From: Sulfuricaulis sp.
Lineage (GTDB): Bacteria > Pseudomonadota > Gammaproteobacteria > Acidiferrobacterales > Sulfurifustaceae
DNA: 64,000 bases
NCBI RefSeq assembly: GCF_024653915.1
Contig: NZ_JANLGY010000003.1
Location: forward strand, 1-64,000
Reading direction: 5' to 3'
Of this stretch, positions 51,094 to 61,753 are shown piece after piece. A program made the position numbers and the translations under genes. The notes under the pieces are model-generated. The model saw nothing but the letters and a program-made list of their open reading frames with translations. It searched no databases and was not told where the DNA came from. Position 1 is the stretch's first letter. Each line of letters starts with the position of its first letter.

Positions 51094-51405
51094 TCATTTC
51101 CGCAAACGATTAAGAAAAACTGTCATCTCCTTCGCCGCCTGTTTGTCGCCCTTCTCTTCCGCAACTTTAATTCCATCTTCGTAGGCCTTGATCGCCTCGT
51201 CTTTGTGGTCGCCGTCGGTAAGTGCTTTGCCGAGTAGTTTCCACGCGGCGGAATATTTCGGGTTTTTCACCACGGCTTGGCGCAGGTGTTCGGCGGCCTT
51301 GACGGGCTGATTGAGTTTCATATATTCACCGCCGAGGCTGTAACGCAGCAGCGCGCTGTCCTGGCCGCGCGCGAGCATGGCTTCCAGGTTGTTAACGATC
51401 GCCAT
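51094..51405 (-). CDS. small TPR-repeat protein
   Basis: A 103-residue all-helical protein with about two tetratricopeptide repeats: ALLRYSLGGEYMKLNQPVKAAEHLRQAVVKNPKYSAAWKLLGKAL and the following helix pair to AYEDGIKVAEEKG. No signal peptide. It starts 2 bp after the NtrX-like gene on the same strand, so it is probably co-expressed. Its partner is unknown. Confidence 0.8.
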   Translation of the reverse strand: MAIVNNLEAMLARGQDSALLRYSLGGEYMKLNQPVKAAEHLRQAVVKNPKYSAAWKLLGKALTDGDHKDEAIKAYEDGIKVAEEKGDKQAAKEMTVFLNRLRK

Positions 51406-51407
51406 GC

Positions 51408-52771
<1,364 letters not shown>

Positions 52772-52775
<4 letters not shown>

Positions 52776-55108
52776 GCCTTGTTTTCTCCCCGCGCCGAAT
52801 TGGAAACTGCCGGTGATTCAGCCGACCCCGTTGCCGCGCTGACCGGAAGACGGATGATGACACAGGCGCCGCCTTCCTTCAGGTTATAGGTGCGTATGGT
52901 GCCGCCGTGTTCCTCGACGATGCGTTTGACGATGGCGAGCCCGAGTCCGGTGCCCTTTTCCTTGTGGGTGACATAGGGCTCGTACAGGCGTGCCAGCAGT
53001 GCGTCCGGGAATCCTGGGCCGTTGTCCTGCACCGTCATTTCCACGAAACGGTGAATATCCCCTTCCACCATGCGCGTGCCGATGCGGATCACGGGCTTGG
53101 CCGTGGCGATCAATGCGTCGCGCGCATTCAACAGCAAGTTGTGCAGCACCTGGCGCAGCCGACCGGGGTCAGCCGGAATGTGTGGCAGATCGGCGTCGAG
53201 ATCAAGCTTGGTAGTGACGGCGCGCGCGGCCTTCCTCTTGCCGGTTTTACTGGCGCCGTGCAGCGGCACGACGCCCTTGGCGGTGCCGCGCGCGTTTTTG
53301 TAGAGCTCAACCACATCACGAATGAGATCGTTCACATCCACCGGACGCGACTGCATCTGGGCCGAGCGTGCGTACTCGGAAAAATCATTGACCATGGACT
53401 TGAGCGAATCGACTTGCTCGATAATCGTGCGCGTGGCGCGCTCGAGCGCGTCACGCTCATCCTCCGGCACTTGGTGCAGGTACTTGTGTCGGATGCGTTC
53501 GGCAGAAAGCTGGATGGGCGTAAGCGGGTTTTTGATCTCGTGTGCCATGCGCCGCGCCACCTCGCCCCAGGCGGCGTCGCGCTGCGCCTGAATCAGCGTG
53601 GTGATGTCGTCGAACACCACAACATAACCGCCGCGTTTTTCGCGCCACGAGGGCAACGAGGTTCCGCGCAACATCAAGGTGCGGCGAGAATTGTTGATCG
53701 ATAACTGGATCTGTACCTGCCACTCGTCTTGCCCCGCCGCCGCGGCCTGCTCCACGGCCTCGATCAGCGGTTGCAGTACCGGGTAGTTTTCTGTCAGCCA
53801 GGCAAGCGGTTTGCGCTCGCCGGCGCGCAGGTCGGTGCCGAGTATCTGGCCCGCCGCCGGATTGTGCGTGCGCAGCAGCAGGCGCTGATTGAAGGTGAGC
53901 ACGCCGGAAGAAAGGTGGCCCAGCACGGTTTCGAGATAGGCGCGCTGGATTTCCGCTTCTTGCTGGCTGCGCTTGGACTGCAGCTGTGCACGATGGATGC
54001 GGCGCGTCATGTCGTTGAAGGATTCGACCAGGATGCCGATTTCGTCGTGGCTGGTGACGGGGATCTGCTTCTGGTAATCGCCCTGTGCCACGGCGTGCGT
54101 GGCCTCGGCCAGTTCGCGGATGGGGGTGGCAAGACGGCGCGCGAAGAAGATGGCCGCCCACACGGCGATCAGCAGCGTCAGTAGCGCAATCAGCGACAGC
54201 GTCAGCGTGAAACCGAACTTGAGCGGGCCGCGCAGGTACACGAGCTTTTCGTACTCGGCGAACGCCGATTGCACCGACTCGCCGAGCTTGGCGTAACGCG
54301 GCGGCAGTGCCTGCAGCACTTGCAGCACGCGCAGCGGCGCGCCCACGTCGCGCGCATGCACCGGCACCACCACGCGCAACCGCAGGCCGGATTTGCTGGT
54401 GGCGTCGAGATTGGCGTAGGTCAGGCCCTGGCGCACCTGCGTAATCATGGCGTCGCTTGGCCGGTCCGGCACCAGCTTGCCGGCCTCAAGATTGGCCTCA
54501 CTGCTGGAGGCGATGATCTTGCGGTCCTGGGTGTACAGCGTGAGCTCGGTGATGTTGTACTGCTCACGCAGCGCATTCAGCAAGGAAAGCTCCGAGGGCA
54601 CGGCGCCGATTTTCTGCCGCACTGGCAGGGTTTCCAGTTCGATGGCGATCTCCTGGGTATTTTTCACCAGATCCTGGCGCTGGGCGTCGAGCGCCGTGCG
54701 CCCGAGCAGCAGCGCATCGTCGAGGGCGCGCTCGATACGCACGTCGAACCAGTTGTCGATGCCGTGGTTGAGCGCCTGGATGGAAAAGTAGAACACCACC
54801 GACACCGGCACCACCGCGAGCACCACGAACATCACCAGCAGCCGCAAGGTCAACCGCGTGCCGACGACCCGCGCGCGGTACTGCTCGGCGAAATGGAACA
54901 GGTTGAGCAGGATCAGCGCGATCAGCAGTACCGCGCCGAGGATATTGACCAGCAGCAGTACCGAATACATGCGCCCGAACAGCGCCGAGTTCTGGGCCGC
55001 CGCGTTCATCATGATGAACGCGGCGATGAGCAGCACCGACAGCACCGACAGCGGCGTGAAGCCGGTGACGTAGCGAGTGACGATGCGGTTCAGGGCGTTA
55101 CTTTCCAT
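52772..55108 (-). CDS. ntrY: NtrY-like transmembrane histidine kinase
   Basis: A 778-residue sensor kinase. TM helices lie near residues 18-38, 50-70, 85-108 and 300-325 with a periplasmic sensor between the last two; then HAMP (LATPIRELAEATHAVAQGDY), PAS (LETVLGHLSSGVLTFNQ), the dimerisation domain with the His in RRMAHEIKNPLTPIQLSAER, and HATPase with DNGPGFP and KGTGLGLAIVKRI. The NtrY/NtrX pair is usually linked to envelope or nitrogen/redox responses. It overlaps the DUF4390 gene upstream by 19 bp. Confidence 0.93.
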
Positions 55109-55647
55109 GAGGTCCAGCCGCTATTGAGGTGCCAGGTAAATGAGGTGTAGGCCACCGGCCGCAAGGGCGTGGGCAGGGCCTCGATATCGAGGCTGACGCG
55201 CAAGTCCACGGCATGGGGGGCATCCGGCGTCGCGGCTTCTTCCAGCGCCAGCTTGACGTCGTTGAGGGAGCCCAGTTGTTTCAGTGCCTCCTGAAGCGTC
55301 AGCAGGCTTTCGCCGGTTTCGGCCTCGGGCGCCGATGTGCTGATCAGGTACTGCCCGGACAGCGCGTGAAACTGGATGCGGCGGCGCAGCGGCCAGGAGG
55401 CAATCTCGCGGTCCCACAGGAAGCGCCGCTCGCGGTACAGGCGCACGTCGATGATTACTTCTAGCGGAATGCCCTTGGCCAGCGCCTCTTCTACTTTGGG
55501 ATTCAGTCCCAGTTCAAGATTGCCGGTAAGTACCAGCGACTGATCCACGAATTTCGGCTGTACGTCGGCCACCTTGAACTCGGCGCTGGTATCGCTTAAG
55601 CAGGCCAGCGCCAGCACGACCGTGGCCCAGCGGCGCCAGTGTCTCAT
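55090..55647 (-). CDS. exported DUF4390 protein
   Basis: A 185-residue protein with a signal peptide (MRHWRRWATVVLALACLSDTSA). The mature domain has DQSLVLTGNLELGLNPKVEEALAKGIPLEVIIDVRLYRERRFLWD, the DUF4390 pattern, and ends YTSFTWHLNSGWTSWKVTP. The ATG at 55647 is chosen because upstream starts lie inside rsmB. DUF4390 genes are usually found between rsmB and ntrY, as here. Function unknown; a periplasmic partner of the NtrY sensor domain is a reasonable guess. Confidence 0.85.
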   Translation of the reverse strand: MRHWRRWATVVLALACLSDTSAEFKVADVQPKFVDQSLVLTGNLELGLNPKVEEALAKGIPLEVIIDVRLYRERRFLWDREIASWPLRRRIQFHALSGQYLISTSAPEAETGESLLTLQEALKQLGSLNDVKLALEEAATPDAPHAVDLRVSLDIEALPTPLRPVAYTSFTWHLNSGWTSWKVTP

Positions 55648-55675
55648 CGGCTTCGCGCCATTCTTGGCACACTTC

Positions 55676-57025
55676 TCAGTTTTTGCGCAGTTTCGCATAA
55701 TAAAATCCATCCATGCCGGAATCGCCCGGCAGAATTTGTCTTCCCACAGCCCGTGCCTGCCCCACGTTCAATAACAGGGTCTCCTCCGTCGCGTCGGGAT
55801 GACGCCGCAGGAAAGCCGTCATCTGATTTTCGTTTTCGACCGGCAAGATCGAGCAGGTTATGTACAGAAGCTTACCTCCGGGTTTGAGCAAGGGCCACAG
55901 GCCGTCGAGGATGCTTTCCTGCGTGGTGGCCAGTCGCGCCAAGTCCTCGGGCTGGCGGCGAAGCTTGATGTCCGGATGACGACGAATCACACCGGTAGCG
56001 GAACAGGGCACATCGGCCAGGATCCGCTCGAACGGGCGCCCGTCCCACCACGGCGCCGGGTTTGCCGCATCGCCGATGATGGTGTTGGCTGACAGACCCA
56101 GCCGTGCCAGATTTTCCTTTATTAATTTGATCCGTTTCAGCTCCCGGTCGAGTGCCACCAGCTCGACCAGTTCAGGCATGTGTTCCAGCAGATGTCCGGT
56201 CTTGCCGCCTGGTGCGGCACAGGCGTCGAGCACGCGTTCACCGGGTTGGGCGTCGAGCAGCGTTGCGGCGAGTTGCGCGGCCGCGTCCTGCACTGAGACG
56301 TCGCCCGCGGCGAACCCGGGCAGTTCACTCACGGCCACGGGCGTATCCAGCACCACGGCGGTTTCGCTGAGCGGGTGCGCGGTCGCGGCAATGCCGGCCT
56401 GCGTCAGCCGCGCCAGATACTGGTCGCGCGATTGGTGCAATCGATTTACGCGCAACACCAGCGGCGGGCGCTCATTGTTGGCTACCAATATTGTCGCCCA
56501 GCTCTCTGGCCAGTGGCGTTTTATTTCCTCCAGCAGCCACGCCGGATGACTGAAGGCGGCCTGAGGACTCGCGGCGATAGCCGCCTGCGCGCGCGCCTCC
56601 TCGCGCAGTGAGGCACGCAGACAGGCATTGAGCAAATTCTTCGCCCAGGGTTTTTTCAGCGCTGCTGCCGCCTCCACGGTTTCCTTGACGGCGGCGTGCC
56701 GGGCGACGCGCATGTGTATCAGCTGGTACAGGCCGACGAGCAGCAGCGCGTAAACATCCTGATCTTTGGTCTTGAGAGGTTTGTCCAGGAACAGTGCAGC
56801 GACAGCGGTGAGTTGATCGAACCAGCGCAAGGCGCCATAGCTCATTTCTTGCACCAACGCGGCATCCCGCGCCTGCGCAGGCGGCAAGGTAGCGAGTATT
56901 TCGTCGAGCGCCGTATCCAGATAACGTGAGCGCACGAACACCGCTTCTACAACCTTCGCCGCCGCCGCGCGCGGATTGATCCGCGCTCCGGCGCGCTTAG
57001 TGGTTTGTGATGGTTTTCGTTTCAT
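55676..57025 (-). CDS. rsmB: 16S rRNA m5C967 methyltransferase
   Basis: A 449-residue protein: an N-terminal NusB-like RNA-binding domain (about 15-150) and a C-terminal SAM methyltransferase. The SAM motif is LDACAAPGGKTGHLLE, and the catalytic Cys is in DVPCSATGVIRRHPD. The ATG at 57025 overlaps fmt by 29 bp; an upstream extension lies wholly inside fmt and is rejected. Confidence 0.95.
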   Translation of the reverse strand: MKRKPSQTTKRAGARINPRAAAAKVVEAVFVRSRYLDTALDEILATLPPAQARDAALVQEMSYGALRWFDQLTAVAALFLDKPLKTKDQDVYALLLVGLYQLIHMRVARHAAVKETVEAAAALKKPWAKNLLNACLRASLREEARAQAAIAASPQAAFSHPAWLLEEIKRHWPESWATILVANNERPPLVLRVNRLHQSRDQYLARLTQAGIAATAHPLSETAVVLDTPVAVSELPGFAAGDVSVQDAAAQLAATLLDAQPGERVLDACAAPGGKTGHLLEHMPELVELVALDRELKRIKLIKENLARLGLSANTIIGDAANPAPWWDGRPFERILADVPCSATGVIRRHPDIKLRRQPEDLARLATTQESILDGLWPLLKPGGKLLYITCSILPVENENQMTAFLRRHPDATEETLLLNVGQARAVGRQILPGDSGMDGFYYAKLRKN

Positions 57026-57950
57026 CGCCCAGCCGGCCGCCGGCCGCCAGCTTATGGCCATTCAGAAAATCGCCGGCCGACAGGATTTTCCCGCCTTCTG
57101 CCTGTAACCGTGTGAGGGATAGCGTGCCGTTCCCGGTCTGCACTCGAATACCGGAGGCATCGGCCTGCACGATAGTGCCCGGCAGGCCTGCAGTGCCAGA
57201 CGCTTCCAGCGGCCCTGCCTCCCACAACCGCAGGGTTTTTCCGCCCCAGGTGGTGCTGGCCACCGGCCACGGAATAAGCGCGCGTATCTTGCGATGTAAA
57301 ATCTTGGCCGGCAGGTCCCAATCGAGGAGTGATTCTTCCTTTCGCAGTTTCTTGGCATAGCATGCACCCGCGGTGTCTTGCGACTGTGGCGTGATGGCGC
57401 CGCGCGTCAGACGTTCGAGCGTGGCCACCAGGACGTCTGCGCCGAGCGTCGCCAGTCGGTCGTGCAATGTTTGCGCCGTGTCGGTTTCATGAATGGGTGT
57501 TCGCAACTCCGCCAGCACCGGACCGGTGTCGAGGCCAGCCTCCATCTGCATGATGCTGACACCGGTCACGGTATCGCCGGCCTCGATGGCGCGTGGAATG
57601 GGCGCGGCCCCGCGCCAGCGTGGCAGCAGCGAGGCATGCACATTGATACAGCCATGACGGGGGATGGCGAGCACGGCGGGCGGCAACAACAGGCCATAGG
57701 CGATGACAATCATGGCCTCGGGCGCGTCATGGCAAAGAATTTTTTCCTCACCGGAAATTTTTTCCGGCTGCCGGATTTCAAGACCGTGGATTAGCGCACA
57801 CTGCTTCACCGGACTGGCGGCAAGCTTGCGCCCGCGTCCGGCGGGACGGTCCGGCTGGGTGTACACGGCGCGAATGCGATGACCGGCGCGCAGCAGCGCT
57901 TCCAGAGCAGGAACGGCGAAGGCGGGAGTACCAGCAAAAATGAGATTCAC
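56997..57950 (-). CDS. fmt: methionyl-tRNA formyltransferase
   Basis: Formylates initiator Met-tRNA, 317 residues (E. coli 315). The N-terminal MNLIFAGTPAFAVPALEALL and the formyl-THF-site block INVHASLLPRWRGAAPIPRAIEAGD are diagnostic. A C-terminal tRNA-binding domain follows residue 205. It lies between def (76 bp upstream) and rsmB, the standard def-fmt-rsmB order. Confidence 0.97.
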   Translation of the reverse strand: MNLIFAGTPAFAVPALEALLRAGHRIRAVYTQPDRPAGRGRKLAASPVKQCALIHGLEIRQPEKISGEEKILCHDAPEAMIVIAYGLLLPPAVLAIPRHGCINVHASLLPRWRGAAPIPRAIEAGDTVTGVSIMQMEAGLDTGPVLAELRTPIHETDTAQTLHDRLATLGADVLVATLERLTRGAITPQSQDTAGACYAKKLRKEESLLDWDLPAKILHRKIRALIPWPVASTTWGGKTLRLWEAGPLEASGTAGLPGTIVQADASGIRVQTGNGTLSLTRLQAEGGKILSAGDFLNGHKLAAGGRLGDETKTITNH

Positions 57951-58026
57951 GTGGCGCCCCTTTACATTGTCAGGCGTTTGCCGCCGCCGTGCCCAGGAGA
58001 GAACGGTTTTGGCATGATTGAGGTGG

Positions 58027-58608
58027 TTATATTTTTAAATGTGTCCTGCTTGCGGCGGCTTCGTTCATCTCGCGGCCGTTCGCATTCCTGTTACGCGGGA
58101 CCTCTGCTTCCTGCTCGCGCCCACGCTTCTCTAATTTTTTCCGGATGCGTGTTTGTTTCAGGCGCGAGAGATAATCGACAAAAACCTTGCCATCGAGATG
58201 ATCGATTTCGTGCTGGATGCAGGTGGCAAGCAGCTCCTCGGCCTCGATCTCAAACACCTGGCCATCGCGGTTCAAGGCACGTACCCGAATGCTGTGGGCG
58301 CGCTCGACCGGTTCGTAGATGCCGGGCACGGACAGGCAGCCTTCCTCGAGAGTCTGCTCGCCTTCCCGTGAAAGGATCTCTGGATTAATGAGCACCTGTA
58401 GCTGATCACGCGTCTGCGAGATATCAATAACAATGATGCGCCAAGGTTCGTTGATCTGGATGGCCGCGAGTCCGATCCCCGGTGCGTCGTACATGGTCTC
58501 GGCCATGTCATCCACCAGCCGGCGGGTGTCGTCAGTGACCTCCGGGACCGGGTTGGCCTGGTGTCGCAGACGCGGGTCCGGATAGTGGAGAATGCTGCGA
58601 ATCGTCAT
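58027..58608 (-). CDS. def: peptide deformylase
   Basis: Removes the N-formyl group from nascent proteins, 193 residues. The three motifs are GIGLAAIQI (about 45-53), EEGCLSVPG (metal-binding Cys) and [16 protein letters not shown] (metal-binding His pair and catalytic Glu). The C-terminus is about 20 residues longer than E. coli Def (169) and highly charged. It is divergent from the LysM protein gene; the 164-bp spacer should hold both promoters, but no clear consensus boxes were found. Confidence 0.97.
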   Translation of the reverse strand: MTIRSILHYPDPRLRHQANPVPEVTDDTRRLVDDMAETMYDAPGIGLAAIQINEPWRIIVIDISQTRDQLQVLINPEILSREGEQTLEEGCLSVPGIYEPVERAHSIRVRALNRDGQVFEIEAEELLATCIQHEIDHLDGKVFVDYLSRLKQTRIRKKLEKRGREQEAEVPRNRNANGREMNEAAASRTHLKI

Positions 58609-58772
58609 GGTATTTCAGTCAGAAAATCCTGGTTTACTTCCTGCCAAACAAGTTTATTATCAGTCTGGATGCCACTGAATAACAACAAAATTTAGCCTTT
58701 TGAGAGCCTTGGCGTTGCGCCCAAGCATGGACTACACTCAAAACGTCATCAGATTACAGGGAACGTGGACGA

Positions 58773-59885
58773 ATGTCGCCTAAGCCTCTATTGGGAACCC
58801 GTTTTTTCCTTCTTATTACTGCATTGCTTCTGACTGTCCCCGTGCAAGTGGGGGCGGACGAAGTGCAGCTCAAGTCCGATCACCCCGAACGGTATACCGT
58901 GGTCAAGGGCGATACCTTGTGGGACATCTCGACCCGTTTTCTCAAGAGCCCCTGGCACTGGCCGAAAATCTGGAAGATCAATCAGGAAATCAAGAATCCA
59001 CACCTGATTTATCCTGGTGACGTGGTGGTGCTGCGTTGGGTGGACGGCAAGCCGGTGCTGAGTGTGGAGCGCAAGGACATGGGAACGGGCCTGCCTTCGT
59101 TACCCGAGGCTGGCAAGGAACCCGTGGTGGAAAGGCCTGTCGATGACCGCACGGTGAGACTCTCTCCGCGCACACACAGCGAAGCACTCGAAGCGGCCAT
59201 TCCCACTATCCCTCCGAATGCCATCGTTCCATTTCTGACAAAGCCGCTGGTGGTGGAAGAAGACGAGCTTGAGCAGGCCGGTTATATCACCACCGGGCTC
59301 GATGACCGCATTGCGCTCGGCGACAGCAGTCAGTTCTATGCTCGTGGACTGAAGGACGACAGTGCCGAGTACTACCAGATTTTCCGCCCGGGCAAGCCGA
59401 TTCGTCATCCCGATACCGGCGAGTTGCTGGCCTACGAGGCCTTGTATCTGGGCGATGCGAGAGTTCTCGAGACGGGCGACCCGAGCAAGCTCGTCGTCAC
59501 CGCGGTCAAGCAGGAAATCATTCCGACCGACCGCTTGCTGGTGGCCCCGAAAAAAGCCTCGCTGCCTTATTACTACCCGCATGCGCCCAAGACACAGGTG
59601 CAGGGAAGAATCGTCTCGGCGCTAAACGCTGTGGCCGAGATTGGCGCGAAAACCGTGGTCGGCATTTCGCTCGGAACGCGCGAAGGAATCGAAGAAGGCA
59701 ACGTGTTGCGCATCATGCGCCATGTCGGCACGCACAAGGATCCGCTGACGCGCGAGCGTTACAACCTGCCGGACGAGGATTCCGGGCTGGTGCTCATTTT
59801 CCGCACCTACGAAAAAATGAGCTATGGGCTCATCATGACATCCACGCGGCCCGTGCATTTGCTGGACGCGGTTATCACGCCCTGA
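58773..59885 (+). CDS. exported LysM-domain protein
   Basis: A 370-residue protein with a signal peptide ending near VPVQVGADE. The LysM domain reads YTVVKGDTLWDISTRFLKSPWHWPKIWKIN (about residues 41-70), then IKNPHLIYPGDVVVLRWVDG. The rest (about 100-370) is a conserved uncharacterised region without catalytic motifs I recognise. A peptidoglycan-binding role is inferred. Genes of this type usually lie just upstream of dprA, as here (40 bp). Confidence 0.88.
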   Translation: MSPKPLLGTRFFLLITALLLTVPVQVGADEVQLKSDHPERYTVVKGDTLWDISTRFLKSPWHWPKIWKINQEIKNPHLIYPGDVVVLRWVDGKPVLSVERKDMGTGLPSLPEAGKEPVVERPVDDRTVRLSPRTHSEALEAAIPTIPPNAIVPFLTKPLVVEEDELEQAGYITTGLDDRIALGDSSQFYARGLKDDSAEYYQIFRPGKPIRHPDTGELLAYEALYLGDARVLETGDPSKLVVTAVKQEIIPTDRLLVAPKKASLPYYYPHAPKTQVQGRIVSALNAVAEIGAKTVVGISLGTREGIEEGNVLRIMRHVGTHKDPLTRERYNLPDEDSGLVLIFRTYEKMSYGLIMTSTRPVHLLDAVITP

Positions 59886-59925
59886 CCTAGACGTAATCCC
59901 TCCCTCCTGGAGTAGACTGCGCGCC

Positions 59926-61053
59926 ATGACCGGGGCGCCCTCTCCTAAATTATCCAGCGATACACTGATGCTGTGGTTGGCGCTGCGCCAACTGCCCGGC
60001 GTGGGCACGCGTACGCAACATGAACTGTTGGAAAACTTCGGTTCAATCGAAAATATTTTTTCCGCCAGCCGCGGCCAACTCGACAAGGCGTTGGCAGGAA
60101 AGAGCGAAGCTGTTAATTCCATTCTCGCCGGCCCCGCAACAGCAGCCTTCCAAACTGAATTAGATTGGCTGAATCGACCCGGCCACCATCTACTGGTCTG
60201 GTCAGACACTGATTATCCGCGGCTGCTGCGTGAAATCGCCGACCCCCCGGTATTGCTGCACGTCATGGGTAACCGGCAGGTATTATCGAGCCCGCAAGTC
60301 GCGATCGTGGGCAGCCGCAATCCAAGCCCCATGGGCCGGGAAAACGCGCAGGCCTTTGCCAGGAGTCTGGCCGGCGCGGGGCTGACCGTCACCAGCGGCC
60401 TGGCGCTGGGCGTGGATGCCGCCGCCCATCGCGGCGCGCTCGCGGCCGGCGGGATGACCATCGCGGTGGCGGGCACCGGGCTGGATCGTGTGTATCCGGC
60501 GCGACACCGCGATCTGGCGCATGAGATCGTCACGCACGGCGCGCTCGTGTCCGAGTTTGCGCTGGGCACGCCGCCGCTACCGGAAAATTTTCCCATCCGC
60601 AATCGCCTCATCAGCGGTCTTTCGCTGGGCACGCTGGTGGTGGAAGCAGCATTGCAAAGTGGTTCACTCATCACCGCACGGCTCGCCACCGAACAGGGAC
60701 GCGAGGTGTTTGCCATACCTGGTTCGATCCACGCACCGCAGTCGCGCGGCTGTCACGCACTCATCCGTCAAGGCGCGAAGCTGGTCGAGACGGCACAGGA
60801 TATTCTTGAAGAGTTGGGCCCGCTCGCGAGCGTGGCGCGCCACATAACGCCGGATAGTACTATGTCGACATTGGCGCTCGATCCACCCATGGCGGTGCTG
60901 TTGCAACAAATCGGTCACGACCCGGTCAGCGTGGACGCGTTAATTGAGCGCAGCGGATTGACGGCGGATGTCGTTTCCTCCATGCTCTTGCAAATGGAGC
61001 TGAACGGACTCGTGTTGAGTTGTCCGGGCGGCAAGGTTCAAAGGATTTCCTGA
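59926..61053 (+). CDS. dprA: DNA-processing protein DprA
   Basis: Binds incoming single-stranded DNA and loads RecA during transformation, 375 residues. An N-terminal SAM-like helical domain (about 10-70) precedes the Rossmann-like core with VGSRNPSPMGRENAQAFARSLAGAGLTVTSGLALGVDAAAH (about 126-166). A C-terminal winged-helix (DML1-like) starts near 310. The smg and topA genes follow, a common order. Confidence 0.96.
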   Translation: MTGAPSPKLSSDTLMLWLALRQLPGVGTRTQHELLENFGSIENIFSASRGQLDKALAGKSEAVNSILAGPATAAFQTELDWLNRPGHHLLVWSDTDYPRLLREIADPPVLLHVMGNRQVLSSPQVAIVGSRNPSPMGRENAQAFARSLAGAGLTVTSGLALGVDAAAHRGALAAGGMTIAVAGTGLDRVYPARHRDLAHEIVTHGALVSEFALGTPPLPENFPIRNRLISGLSLGTLVVEAALQSGSLITARLATEQGREVFAIPGSIHAPQSRGCHALIRQGAKLVETAQDILEELGPLASVARHITPDSTMSTLALDPPMAVLLQQIGHDPVSVDALIERSGLTADVVSSMLLQMELNGLVLSCPGGKVQRIS

Positions 61054-61081
61054 CGCGACGAGAGCAGAGCGCAAACGACTG

Positions 61082-61573
61082 ATGAAAGAAAATGTTTTCG
61101 ATGTGCTGATGTATTTGTTCGAAAACTACATGGATGAAGGCACCGAATTCCATCCCGATCAGGAAGCGCTCACCTTCGAACTGACGCAGGCTGGTTTCCA
61201 CCGCGGTGAAATCCGCAAGGCATTTTCCTGGCTGGACGGCTTGTCAACGCTGCGTGAGAATCGCGAGAACAATACCGACCAACTGCGGGCGGGAAGGCCC
61301 GTGTCGATACGCCACTACTCGCCCAATGAGCAGGAACGGCTCGACGAGGAATGCCGCGGTTATCTGCATTTTATGGAAGCCAGCGGCGTGATCGGTCCCG
61401 CCACGCGCGAGGTCATCATCGACCGGTTGATGGCGCTGGAAACGGACGATGTCGCGCTGGATCAGATCAAGTGGGTCATGCTGCTCGTGCTCTTCAATCA
61501 GCCCGGACAGGAATACGCGTATCACATGCTCGAGGACATGGTGTTTGACGAAATGCAGGGCCATCTGCATTGA
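61082..61573 (+). CDS. smg: Smg family protein (DUF494)
   Basis: A 163-residue protein starting MKENVFDVLMYLFENYMDEG, with RKAFSWLDGL and the C-terminal block VALDQIKWVMLLVLFNQPGQEYAYHMLEDMVFDEMQGHLH. The family is conserved between dprA and topA in proteobacteria; its biochemical role is not established. It starts 28 bp after dprA. Confidence 0.94.
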   Translation: MKENVFDVLMYLFENYMDEGTEFHPDQEALTFELTQAGFHRGEIRKAFSWLDGLSTLRENRENNTDQLRAGRPVSIRHYSPNEQERLDEECRGYLHFMEASGVIGPATREVIIDRLMALETDDVALDQIKWVMLLVLFNQPGQEYAYHMLEDMVFDEMQGHLH

Positions 61574-61753
61574 TTTCCATCATCATTCGCCCCCTATTCC
61601 AATCGTTTCCGTATCGCTGCCGGTGCCCGGCGACTTGACAAGCCCCGCCTGTTATCGTCAACAATTCGGGTCTGACACGATTTGCGCGCGTATAAATTCG
61701 CCGGAATGCATTCGGCGCGGAATTTTCTTTCACGGTGGTAATGAGCTAAACGA

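Noticed and set aside
61635-61696. TTGACA at 61635 with TATAAA at 61691 as the topA promoter
   Set aside because: The two boxes are 50 bp apart and cannot form one promoter; neither has a good partner at 16-18 bp.
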